Assembly: GCF_000423065.1 (NCBI RefSeq)
Contig: NZ_AUHG01000011.1
Span: 248,001-312,000, forward strand
Length of the DNA: 64,000 bases
Reading direction: 5' to 3'
Source of the DNA: Christiangramia echinicola DSM 19838
GTDB taxonomy: Bacteria; Bacteroidota; Bacteroidia; Flavobacteriales; Flavobacteriaceae
The position numbers and the translations under genes are program-made. Numbering within the stretch: the stretch's first letter is position 1; each line of letters opens with the position of its first letter. The notes beneath the pieces were generated by a model that did not search any database, was not told where the DNA came from, and saw only the letters and a program-made list of their open reading frames with translations. Positions 35,827 to 43,664 of this stretch are shown here, piece by piece.

Positions 35827-36860
35827 TTTGGTATGGTAAAATAAAAACTTGTTCCTTTTCCTTCTTCGCTTTTAAGACTAATGGAGCCTCCATAGTGTTC
35901 AACTACTTTTTTTACAATGGAAAGTCCGATTCCAGTGGCAGCCTGATCATTTTCAATTTTTTCAAAAATCCCGAAAATTTTATGGTGATAACGCTCCGGG
36001 ATTCCTCGACCATTATCTTTTACTTCAAACCGCCACATTTCACCCGCGTCTTCCACCTTGATCTCAATCAATCCATTATCATGAGTGATACTTTTTATAG
36101 CATTCTGGATAAGGTTTTGGAATAGCTGTTGTAATTTAAATTTATCACCAAGAACATTAGGCAGGTTCTTATCAATTTTAATATTTATTGAATCTGGAAC
36201 AATCAGATATTCTACAATTTCATGTACAAGATATTTTAAATCTACCTCATATTCTTCAATTTCTCCCTGGTCTATAGTTGAATATTTAAGGATGCCATTG
36301 ATCAAATCATCCATTTTTTCGATATTATTAAGTATCATTCTGAAGTTTTCCCTGGCATTGTTATCCATCTTTGAAGCGCAATCCTCCTGTATCCAGGAAA
36401 CCAGGCTGTTTATATTTCTAAGCGGAGATTTAAGATCATGCGAAACCATATGTGCATAATCTGTCAATACTTTATTTTTATTCTCCAGATTTCTAAGAAG
36501 TTCTTCCTGCTGCTTTGCCGCTATCTGCAGTTTTTCACTTTGAAGCCTGATATGGCTGGCAAGATCGCCAATCTTGAAATCGCCATTTTCTTTTTTAAAT
36601 TCTTCTAAATTTAAAGCATTAATAGCTCCCGAAATACTATCTAAAATATCTTTTTGATGCTGGTAATCTTTTTGAAGTTGCCTGTTCGCATCATAAAGTT
36701 CATCTGAACTTATTTGCATGGCCCGCTGAAGCATATTAAACTGTTCTTGATGAGTCTCATAAGAGCTATCAATCGCTTCTAGAAATGTTTTTACTTCTTC
36801 ACTTCCAGCAAGCGCAGGATCAAGATGTTTTGATATTTGTCTTCTCAGGAGTGGATTCAT
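35823..36860 (-). CDS. Soluble sensor histidine kinase (FIST/NosP-associated type)
   Basis: The 345-residue protein has no membrane helix and no PAS or GAF domain. Residues 1-115 are coiled coil (YETHQEQFNMLQRAMQISS), then HisKA (DYAHMVSHDLKSPLRNINSL) and ATPase motifs (NLIQNAIKSI, VKDNGRGIP, ATGIGLSIVKKVV). It overlaps the FIST gene by four bases upstream and the Hpt gene by four downstream. A kinase with only a helical input, next to a FIST protein, is the layout of NahK-type kinases that NosP controls. The HisKA and ATPase parts closely match those of the four-PAS kinase in the same operon. Confidence 0.9.
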   Translation of the reverse strand: MNPLLRRQISKHLDPALAGSEEVKTFLEAIDSSYETHQEQFNMLQRAMQISSDELYDANRQLQKDYQHQKDILDSISGAINALNLEEFKKENGDFKIGDLASHIRLQSEKLQIAAKQQEELLRNLENKNKVLTDYAHMVSHDLKSPLRNINSLVSWIQEDCASKMDNNARENFRMILNNIEKMDDLINGILKYSTIDQGEIEEYEVDLKYLVHEIVEYLIVPDSINIKIDKNLPNVLGDKFKLQQLFQNLIQNAIKSITHDNGLIEIKVEDAGEMWRFEVKDNGRGIPERYHHKIFGIFEKIENDQAATGIGLSIVKKVVEHYGGSISLKSEEGKGTSFYFTIPK

Positions 36861-37984
36861 TCGCTTATAAGGGTTAAAGTCATGGTTTGGTTATGTAAAG
36901 ATCCGGTAGTCTCACCATGAAAAGGAGCTATTTCACCATAACTATAAAATCCTCCTATATTCACCTTCTTTCCAACGATATCTATAACCTCTTCAATCTC
37001 TTCTTCAGCCCTTTGGTCTAATACCAAACGTCTCCCAATGCAGCTAACTAAGAGAGCCAGGTCTGGTGAACTCCTTCTGGATTTCATGGCAAGTTTAGCT
37101 GCTTCTCTGGCGCCTTCCAGTAAAGCATCTGCAGAAGCCATCATAAGTTGAACCTTTGCTCCCTGGGGAACGTCTCCTGCCAGAATCATGGTTTGATTTT
37201 CTCGGTCTATATTGAGAATTGTCCTTACCACAGGATGCTTTTTACCTTCTTCCCAGACATACAATGGATAGAGTAATGAAGCCTGTGGTAGTTCAGAAGC
37301 TTTATCACCCAGATATTTTGAATACAGGTCTAAAGCTGGTTGACCGTCAAGTTCGTGAAGTATGTTTTTATCAGATTTCGTGATCATTCTTTCAGGTCCA
37401 AATGGAATCCATCCACCATAGCTTGCAAAGGAAATTTCCAGGCTCTCACCATAAAATCCAATTACAACAACTTCGCCTTCCTTTATTTCATTGAACCCGG
37501 CGAGCGTTTTTTCAAATCTTGAGCCATCACCACACATCCCACCAGTAATAGAAAAGCTTTCTAAATCCTGATTTTCAAGTCCTTTTATTAGATCACTACC
37601 GTTTACAAAACTACCTTCTGAAATTACAAAAACATGCTTTAGACCGTCAGCAGGTAGTTTCTGGATAAGTTCTTTGCCCAAAGAAACAGCATCTAATTGG
37701 TGGTCATGAATATTTGAGGTTTTAATAATATATTCAGACCTTTCAAAATCTATGGCAGTTACAATTAATTCATTCGTTGTGACGTTGGCACCCATGATCT
37801 CTCCTGCTGCAGTTCCATAAACAATATTTTTATATGGAAACTCTTTTTGGACAAGGTCTGTTACTCCAGCTTTATCCAATAAAAACCGATCCCCGAAGAT
37901 CAGTACAAGAGGATTGGTAAGATCTAATTTATCAGATAGATATTTCCAACTACCTGCAGTATATTTTGCCTGGACTATTTTCAT
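36857..37984 (-). CDS. FIST-domain protein, putative NosP-like heme nitric-oxide sensor
   Basis: The 375-residue soluble protein has the FIST N-domain (LVLIFGDRFLLD, IVYGTAAGEIMG, SITGGMCGDGSRF) and the FIST_C domain (ALLVSCIGRRLVLDQRAEEE, GFYSYGEIAPF, GSLHNQTM). Several FIST proteins (NosP) have been reported to bind heme and nitric oxide and to control a neighbouring histidine kinase and Hpt; that is from the literature as I recall it. Here a kinase and an Hpt follow by overlapping codons, which supports the NosP role. Heme binding cannot be proven from sequence. It overlaps the preceding four-PAS kinase by four bases. Confidence 0.85.
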   Translation of the reverse strand: MKIVQAKYTAGSWKYLSDKLDLTNPLVLIFGDRFLLDKAGVTDLVQKEFPYKNIVYGTAAGEIMGANVTTNELIVTAIDFERSEYIIKTSNIHDHQLDAVSLGKELIQKLPADGLKHVFVISEGSFVNGSDLIKGLENQDLESFSITGGMCGDGSRFEKTLAGFNEIKEGEVVVIGFYGESLEISFASYGGWIPFGPERMITKSDKNILHELDGQPALDLYSKYLGDKASELPQASLLYPLYVWEEGKKHPVVRTILNIDRENQTMILAGDVPQGAKVQLMMASADALLEGAREAAKLAMKSRRSSPDLALLVSCIGRRLVLDQRAEEEIEEVIDIVGKKVNIGGFYSYGEIAPFHGETTGSLHNQTMTLTLISE

Positions 37985-40353
37985 GATCTTTTTCTAAAAC
38001 TGAAATAAAATGTGGTTCCTAAATTTTCTTCACTTTCTAACCAGATCCTGCCCTCATAAAGATCTATGATCTTCTTAACAATGCTTAGACCAATTCCAGT
38101 AGACTTCTTGTTTTTACTTATAGAGCTAAAAATCTTGAAGATCTTCTCGTGATGTTCATTAGGAATTCCACACCCATTGTCTTTTATCGAAAAGATATAT
38201 TCTTCATGCTTTTCCTGAACATCGATTTCTACTAAACCTTTTTCTTTATCTATATAATTAACTGCATTGCTAATTAAATTCTGGAACAACTGCTGAATTC
38301 TGGTAGCATCTGCTTTAATTTCAGGTAATTTATTTTTGATTTTTACTTCTATATGTGCAGGAATAAAGATCATGGAAATAATTTCATTGACGATCTCCTG
38401 AGTATTTACAAGTTCTTCCTTTGGAATAGTATTATCTATACTGAAGTATTTTAAAATGTTTTCTATTAGGTGATCCATTTTTTCCACCTTACTCTGCATT
38501 AGATCAATATTAGTAAGACTATCGGTCCCAAGTTTATCTTTAAAATCTTCCCGGGTCCAGCTTAACAATGCAGAAATATTCCTTAGAGGAGATTTAAGAT
38601 CATGCGAAACAATGTGGGCATAATCGTTTAATTTTTCATTCTGATTTTCCAGACTTTCCAGTAGTTCGATCTGTTTTTCCTCAAGTTTTTTTCTATTGGT
38701 AATATCTAAATGAATTCCAATAGATCCAATTACATGTCCGTTCATATCATAGTTGGGAGCACCACTGATGAGCCAGATACGGGTCTCGCCAGATTTTATT
38801 CTAACCTTTATTTCATAAGAATCTGATACCCCCTTTCCGCGTTCCGAATTCTTAGTCAATACAATATTATCCTGGTCTTCGTGCAATAAAAGTTCAGAAG
38901 CAATTTTCCCTTTCAATTCTTCCTCTTTATAACCACTAATGTTGCAAAAGCTCTGGTTGGCCATGATTATTTTGTCATCATTATCCACTTCCACAAGCCC
39001 CAGATTCATATTGGCTATGATATTGCCGTACTTTTCTTTCTGTGCCCTTAGACTTTCTTTATAACGCTTACGAATAGTAACATCATCATAGCTCCATAAA
39101 TGTCCTTTATATAGACCTTCACTATAAATAGGAATATAACTTCGTTCCAGGATCCTCCCGTCTTTAAGATGAAGTTCTTCAGCCAGCACCGTTTCCTTAT
39201 TCCTTAAGAGGGCATCAATTCTTTCTACGAACTTTTCAGGGTTTTTAAAATGATGCTTGGATTCTTCTGCGGCATTAATACAATCACCACCAATAAGAGC
39301 CTCCGGGGATGCCGGGATTCCAAACATATCACAGAATTTTTGATTGGTTAGTCTTATATGCCTTGTTTCATCTTCGAGTAAAATCCCTGTTTGAAGATTC
39401 ATAATTAAAGTAGCCATTCTATTCTCTGACTCCTCTAACCGGGTATTCGCTTTTTTTTGTTCTGTAATATCCTCGACGGTTGCAACTAAAAAGTCTGTAG
39501 TACCTTTATCATTTTTTACTGCTGTGACAGAGGTTTTTGCCCAGACGATTTCCTTACTTTTAGTAAAGTATCTTTTTTCAATCTTAATTTGATCTATCTC
39601 CCCTTTAAACATTCGCTCACGAAGAAGTTTTGAAGCTTCAATGTCATCTGGATGTGTAAGGTCCTGAACCTGCATCTTCTGAAATTCCTCTTTCGTGAAC
39701 CCCAGCATATCACACATGGCCTGGTTTACCATGATTAAACCACTCTCCATATTTTTGGATAGGCTTACGCCAATAGGTGAATTCTTAAAGATAATATCAA
39801 GCTGTTGCTTTTGTTCCTCCATCAATTTCCGAAGATGCATTTCCTCGGTAATATCACGTGCAATTCCTTGAGCAGCAATGGGTTCACCATTAGAGTCATG
39901 AATGATGCTGGCATTAATCTGAACTATTTTTTCTTCCTGATTTTTTGTAACAACAACGGCCTTGTAATTATTGAATTTTCCGTGGATGCTAAGCTCCTTA
40001 TAAGCTTCAAATGTATACTCCAGATATTCCTTTTTTACAAGGTTTAGAAGGTTTACGGGCTCTTCTTCAATATTATAACCAAGAAGATCTACCGCAGCCT
40101 GATTCATTTTAATAACATCTCCGGAGAGCTCCATCACTACATAAGCGTCAATGATATTTTCAAAAACGCCCTCGAGTTCTGAAGTTTTTCGATTTAGGAG
40201 ATCTTCCAGTTTATTTCTGGATTCCCTTAATTCTTCAGATAAATCATAAAGTTCAGTAGATTTTTCTTCCAGAATAGATTCTGCAGCCTTTCTGGCTGCT
40301 TTTTCACGTTCTAAAGCACGTTCTAATATTTCAATTTTGGTGGTTGACTGCAT
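37981..40353 (-). CDS. Four-PAS-domain soluble histidine kinase
   Basis: I start at ATG 40353 (790 aa) because this residue begins the conserved leader MQSTTKIEILERALEREK; the longer frame from 40392 adds 13 residues read within H-NOX sequence. A coiled coil of about 65 residues comes first. Four PAS domains follow, at about 65-180, 190-305, 315-425 and 435-555 (IIFKNSPIGVSLS starts the second). HisKA is LNDYAHIVSHDLKSPLRNISA. The ATPase has NLISNAVNYI, IKDNGCGIP and STGIGLSIVKKII. No receiver is fused, so phosphate must leave through separate receivers or the Hpt. The start overlaps the H-NOX gene end by 23 bp. Confidence 0.9.
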   Translation of the reverse strand: MQSTTKIEILERALEREKAARKAAESILEEKSTELYDLSEELRESRNKLEDLLNRKTSELEGVFENIIDAYVVMELSGDVIKMNQAAVDLLGYNIEEEPVNLLNLVKKEYLEYTFEAYKELSIHGKFNNYKAVVVTKNQEEKIVQINASIIHDSNGEPIAAQGIARDITEEMHLRKLMEEQKQQLDIIFKNSPIGVSLSKNMESGLIMVNQAMCDMLGFTKEEFQKMQVQDLTHPDDIEASKLLRERMFKGEIDQIKIEKRYFTKSKEIVWAKTSVTAVKNDKGTTDFLVATVEDITEQKKANTRLEESENRMATLIMNLQTGILLEDETRHIRLTNQKFCDMFGIPASPEALIGGDCINAAEESKHHFKNPEKFVERIDALLRNKETVLAEELHLKDGRILERSYIPIYSEGLYKGHLWSYDDVTIRKRYKESLRAQKEKYGNIIANMNLGLVEVDNDDKIIMANQSFCNISGYKEEELKGKIASELLLHEDQDNIVLTKNSERGKGVSDSYEIKVRIKSGETRIWLISGAPNYDMNGHVIGSIGIHLDITNRKKLEEKQIELLESLENQNEKLNDYAHIVSHDLKSPLRNISALLSWTREDFKDKLGTDSLTNIDLMQSKVEKMDHLIENILKYFSIDNTIPKEELVNTQEIVNEIISMIFIPAHIEVKIKNKLPEIKADATRIQQLFQNLISNAVNYIDKEKGLVEIDVQEKHEEYIFSIKDNGCGIPNEHHEKIFKIFSSISKNKKSTGIGLSIVKKIIDLYEGRIWLESEENLGTTFYFSFRKRS

Positions 40354-40894
40354 GGGGCTGCTTGTATATCTTAAATCTAACCTGGCTTCCATCTTCCCTG
40401 ATCATTTCCATTTCAATCTTCGAATTTTCATGATAATGTTCAAAGGTTTTTTCCATTAATGCTTTTGCGAACATGTACATGGAACGTTCAGAAAAATACA
40501 TCATTTCCAGGAAATCTTCTTGCTGATTTAAGACTTTAAAGGTAGGAAGTTCTGCCCCGGGGTATATTTTTCTAACCTGCACATGAATATGATTTTCTAT
40601 GGAAGCAAGCATAGCAATAGGTGAAGTATATAAATTAAAAATATCCCTGTGATGCTTTGTTAAGGCCTGAAAGAAATATAAGCCATAAGCATAAATAAGA
40701 TCATTGATAGGAATTCCCGTTTCGGCACTTAAATTGCCGAGTAGATTTTGCATTTCAAAGAAATCATAAGTTCCAACTGAAGTATATATACCTTCAGAAG
40801 GTAATTGAGATGCGGTTATGATCTTATCTACTACTTCCAGGCCAAATTCCTGCTCTACCATCTCTAGAAATTCTGTAAATACTATTCCTTTCAT
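40331..40894 (-). CDS. H-NOX (heme nitric oxide/oxygen binding) domain protein
   Basis: The 187-residue protein starts MKGIVFTEFLEMVEQEFG, the usual H-NOX opening. The proximal heme ligand is H104 in IENHIHVQVRKIYPGAELPTF. The heme-propionate clamp YxSxR is Y133-S135-R137. By position the distal tyrosine that favours oxygen binding (Y140 in the Thermoanaerobacter protein) is a Phe here (F142), which suggests nitric oxide selectivity; that is inference from an approximate alignment. It follows a receiver gene by one base and is followed by the four-PAS kinase, with overlap. Stand-alone H-NOX proteins usually control the kinase next to them. Confidence 0.92.
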   Translation of the reverse strand: MKGIVFTEFLEMVEQEFGLEVVDKIITASQLPSEGIYTSVGTYDFFEMQNLLGNLSAETGIPINDLIYAYGLYFFQALTKHHRDIFNLYTSPIAMLASIENHIHVQVRKIYPGAELPTFKVLNQQEDFLEMMYFSERSMYMFAKALMEKTFEHYHENSKIEMEMIREDGSQVRFKIYKQPHAVNHQN

Positions 40895-40895
40895 T

Positions 40896-41309
40896 TTAAG
40901 CTTTAATTAATTCATTAAGACTCCAGTATTCCAGTACCGACCTCAGTTTGATGACATAATCATCATACTTTAAAGGTTTAATGATATAACCAGAAATACC
41001 AATTTTAAAACACTCAAGTACATCCCTTCTATTGCTGGAGGTAGTAAGTATAATAGTTGGAATATATTTTAAGGTCTCGTCGTTCTTAAGAATACGCAAA
41101 AATTCTATGCCATTCATTTTGGGCATATTAAGATCCAGTAAAATGATATCAGGTAACCTGTCTTTTTTTCTTAAAATATTTAGAGCCATCTCCCCATCCT
41201 GAGCTTCCTGAATGCTATGATTATGTTCTAAAGAATTCAAGGTGCGGTTTAATTTCATCACCTCGATTTCATCATCTTCGATAAATAATATATTCAGTTT
41301 GTTTTTCAT
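40896..41309 (-). CDS. Rcp1-like single-domain response regulator
   Basis: The 137-residue receiver has D12/D13 and phospho-acceptor D59 in LPDIILLDLNMP; TTSSNRRDVLECFKIGISGYIIKP is typical of the Rcp1 group that pairs with phytochrome-type or H-NOX-type kinases. There is no output domain. It is the first gene of the operon, directly before H-NOX. It may accept phosphate from the PAS kinase, passing it to the Hpt, or act as a sink. Confidence 0.9.
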   Translation of the reverse strand: MKNKLNILFIEDDEIEVMKLNRTLNSLEHNHSIQEAQDGEMALNILRKKDRLPDIILLDLNMPKMNGIEFLRILKNDETLKYIPTIILTTSSNRRDVLECFKIGISGYIIKPLKYDDYVIKLRSVLEYWSLNELIKA

Positions 41310-41395
41310 TTTCGGAGATTATAGATAATTAATCTAACAAATATGCAACTATTGTTCGTTAGTTAAAGTTGGTTTCGGTTAATCAAAATTAAGTG

Positions 41396-41422
41396 TCGGT
41401 GAACGGTAGTTAAGTGTAGATG
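41396..41422 (-). promoter_or_regulatory. Shared promoter motif, site D (H-NOX/FIST operon)
   Basis: TCGGTGAACGGT (11 of 12 matches to the core) is followed by GTGTAGATGAA 18 bp later. It starts 87 bp upstream of the first gene of the signalling operon. A second TCGGTTAA lies 21 bp closer to the gene at 41375. This makes autoregulation by the operon-encoded LytTR protein plausible. Confidence 0.6.
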
Positions 41423-41470
41423 AATTGAAATTTTTAAGATTAGTATTTGTCACCTAAATTATCACCCGGA

Positions 41471-41508
41471 AATAAAAAGCCCCGTAATCATTGCTGATTC
41501 GGGGCTAT
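41471..41508 (-). terminator. Probable original ssrA terminator
   Basis: AGCCCCG/CGGGGCT with a 15-base loop is followed, on the minus strand, by T-rich sequence. It lies directly after the short duplicate of the tmRNA 3' end at 41512-41526. Confidence 0.6.
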
Positions 41509-41511
41509 AGA

Positions 41512-41526
41512 GTGGAGTCGGAGGGG
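41512..41526. repeat. 15-bp duplicate of the tmRNA 3' end
   Basis: GTGGAGTCGGAGGGG here repeats exactly at 41674-41688, which is the 3' acceptor and T-arm part of ssrA. The copies are 162 bp apart and flank sequence that includes a strong hairpin (41603-41639). It looks like an att-type direct repeat or a leftover of a recombined ssrA end. Confidence 0.55.
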
Positions 41527-41602
41527 CTGGCTGCGCCTCAACCTTATTCTCCCATCCTGTAAATGCATCCGGCTGTGCTTATAGTCCAGGCGTCTTAAAA
41601 CA

Positions 41603-41639
41603 AAAAGATCTGCTCAGGTAAATACCTAGCAGATCTTTT
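41603..41639. terminator. Strong hairpin between the ssrA 3' duplicates
   Basis: A 12-base stem AAAAGATCTGCT/AGCAGATCTTTT continues through an AGGTA/TACCT inner stem with an AA loop. A and T runs at both ends let it act in either direction. It lies just downstream of ssrA on the minus strand. Confidence 0.7.
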
Positions 41640-41674
41640 AAAATTTTAATTCGCAGCCCGGCTGCGCTTAATTG

Positions 41675-42071
41675 TGGAGTCGGAGGGGTTCGAACCCTCG
41701 TCCAAACAAGCAATTCAGATGCTTTCTACACGTTTAGTTTTCACTTAATTGTCGATGCAAAGCCGGCCGAAAACCACCAACTTTACACGTATTCTCGATT
41801 AAGTTTCAGAAACTCATCAAGACCCTGAGCTTCCTATATTTACTTTATCGGTGCCTCGAGTGTGGATGCCGTAAATCAAGGCCTCCACGAGACATCTCGG
41901 CTCCCTGCCTTGCAGGGACTAAGTATAACCTACTGTAATTCGGTTACGCAGCCAAGGCGTAGTTATTCTCGCCGTTTAAAAAAGTTTGAAACATGAGATT
42001 TAAGAGCTATATCCCGGCGCTCTACGTGCTTACAACTCAATTAGACTCGCTGTCAAAACCAAGTCGACCCC
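41675..42071 (-). ncRNA. ssrA: Transfer-messenger RNA (tmRNA, 10Sa RNA)
   Basis: The 397-nt minus-strand RNA frees stalled ribosomes and tags the broken protein. The 5' end GGGGTCG pairs with CGACTCC near the 3' end, with one G-U pair, to form the acceptor stem. The T-arm GAGGGTTCGAACCCCTC lies at 41683-41699. The tag frame at 41944-41973 reads GENNYALAA before TAA; the resume alanine would precede it. CCA is not encoded after the discriminator. The tag ending in ALAA is typical for the phylum. The single-piece form fits. Confidence 0.95.
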
Positions 42072-42360
42072 ATAAAATAATGAACATCTTCTTTGCCGCA
42101 ATACTTGTAATAATTATGCGGGCGTTCCGCTCCTCCCTTCGACAAGCTCAGGGCATCGCGGCGGGCTATTCGCTTCAATCTTTAAAGGTGATTTCTCGCC
42201 TTCGCTCGCAATCCCATTAAAGGATTTCCGCTGTTATCCCTAACGCAAATGAGTTTCAATTTAATTACCGTCAACCAGAACTTGATTCAGGTTCTTAACA
42301 GATGCTGAAAACCAGTTCAGCATGACGAATTATTAAAAATTTAATTCTCATATTTTCAAA
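42072..42360. repeat. ssrA upstream region with interspersed repeat sequences
   Basis: It carries the likely ssrA promoter (a TATTTTA-like -7 element a few bases upstream of 42071 on the minus strand). It also holds sequence of a type seen dispersed in Flavobacteriia genomes (GGGCGTTCCGCT..., GCGGGCTATTCGCTTCAATC, TCCCTAACGC; from memory) with CCCTTCGACAAGCTCAGGG inserted at 42135-42153. At 42267-42327, reversed, is a shortened copy of the 81-bp repeat found at 60908 and 61081. A plus-strand frame at 41993-42220 overlaps ssrA and is not a gene. Confidence 0.5.
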
Positions 42361-42365
42361 GAAAT

Positions 42366-42386
42366 CCGATTGGAGATTCCAATCGG
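42366..42386. terminator. Small hairpin, possible terminator or leader
   Basis: A perfect nine-base stem CCGATTGGA/TCCAATCGG has a three-base loop. No clear T-run follows, so its role is uncertain. It lies upstream of the saccharopine-dehydrogenase-like gene. Confidence 0.4.
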
Positions 42387-42413
42387 GCCTGCAAAGATAC
42401 TCATTTAAATTTA

Positions 42414-42421
42414 TATCTTTG
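42414..42421 (+). promoter_or_regulatory. Bacteroidota-type -7 element of the saccharopine-dehydrogenase-like gene
   Basis: TATCTTTG fits the TAnnTTTG consensus of the phylum. It sits 35 bp before the chosen ATG at 42456, but would leave only 13 bp before the upstream ATG at 42435, which supports the later start. Confidence 0.5.
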
Positions 42422-42455
42422 AAACACTATTAAAATGCACAAAAGCTATACCAGA

Positions 42456-43664
42456 ATGATAAAATTCGCCCTGATAAAAGAACGAAAAACTCCGCCAGAC
42501 AGGCGAGTGGTTTTTTCTCCACAAATGCTTAAAGAAGTAGTTTCTCAATTTCCGGAAGCTTCATTTAAAGTGGAAAGTTCTGATATAAGGATATTTACAG
42601 ATCAGGAATACCTCGATGCGGGATTTGAAGTTTCTGAAGATGTAAGTGATTGTAACATTTTATTAGGCGTAAAAGAAGTGCCAATTCCTAATTTGATACC
42701 TGACAAAAAGTACTTTTTCTTTTCTCATACCATCAAAAAGCAGCCATATAATCGTGATCTTCTACAGGAAATTTTAAAAAAGAATATAGAATTATACGAT
42801 CATGAGGTAATTACCAATAAAAATAATGGCAGATTGATCGGTTTTGGTCGGTATGCAGGTTTAGTAGGGGCCTACAACGGGATACGTGCTATTGGTATAA
42901 AAGAAGATAAATTTCAACTTCCTAAAGCTGAAGGTCTTCCTGATCTGGCGGCGATGCTTTCAGAACTGGATAATATCGAGCTTCCAAATTATAAATTTGT
43001 ACTAACCGGTAGTGGGAAAGTTGCCCGTGGTGCCAGGGAGATCCTGGAGCATTTAAATATGAAACAGGTAGATCCTGAAACCTACCTCGTCACTGAATTT
43101 GATAAACCAGTATTTTGTCATATTGATGTTCTGGATTATGCCAAACGAAAAGACGGCGCAGAAGGTAGTAGAAAAGAATTCTATCAGGTACCTGAAAATT
43201 ATGATTCAGATTTTATGAAATATGCCAAAACCAGCGATGTATTTATTGCGGGACATTTTTATGGAGAAGGCTCACCAGTCTTTTATTCCGAAGAAGACAT
43301 CAGGCATAAAGAGTTTAGAATAAAATATGTAGCAGATGTTTCCTGCGATATTGCCGGCCCCGTGGCCAGCACTATTAGACCATCTACAATTGCTGAACCA
43401 TTTTACGGGTACGATCCCGAAACTGGCAGCGAAGCAGATTTTATGGATGAGTCTGGAATAGCGATCATGGCGGTAGATAATCTACCTTGTGAACTACCCA
43501 AAGATGCCAGTGAAGGTTTTGGGGAGATGTTTCTAAAACATGTTATTCCGGCATTTTTTGATGATGATAAAGATGGGATCTTAGGCAGGGCAAGAATGAC
43601 CAGCGAAGGGAAACTTACTCCGTTATATTCTTATCTTCAGGATTATGTGGATAATGCAGAATAG
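42456..43664 (+). CDS. Saccharopine dehydrogenase (L-lysine-forming)-like NAD(P)-dependent enzyme
   Basis: The enzyme of 402 residues (start MIKFALIKERKTPPDRRVV; ATG 42435 adds seven residues) has the alanine dehydrogenase/PNT-like N-terminal domain, then a Rossmann fold with LTGSGKVARGAREIL near residue 190. FSHTIKKQPYNR and VADVSCDIAGPVAST are conserved in the LYS1-type group. That group interconverts saccharopine and lysine plus 2-oxoglutarate, though the exact substrate here is not certain. The end overlaps the convergent DUF2809 gene by about 20 bp. Confidence 0.8.
   Translation: MIKFALIKERKTPPDRRVVFSPQMLKEVVSQFPEASFKVESSDIRIFTDQEYLDAGFEVSEDVSDCNILLGVKEVPIPNLIPDKKYFFFSHTIKKQPYNRDLLQEILKKNIELYDHEVITNKNNGRLIGFGRYAGLVGAYNGIRAIGIKEDKFQLPKAEGLPDLAAMLSELDNIELPNYKFVLTGSGKVARGAREILEHLNMKQVDPETYLVTEFDKPVFCHIDVLDYAKRKDGAEGSRKEFYQVPENYDSDFMKYAKTSDVFIAGHFYGEGSPVFYSEEDIRHKEFRIKYVADVSCDIAGPVASTIRPSTIAEPFYGYDPETGSEADFMDESGIAIMAVDNLPCELPKDASEGFGEMFLKHVIPAFFDDDKDGILGRARMTSEGKLTPLYSYLQDYVDNAE

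Noticed and set aside
35802-36459. Plus-strand frames of 107 and 124 codons
   Set aside because: They are antisense to the kinase with full HisKA and ATPase motifs.
41993-42220. 75-codon plus-strand open frame near ssrA
   Set aside because: It lies antisense to and over the 5' part of ssrA and in repeat-like sequence, so it is not a gene.
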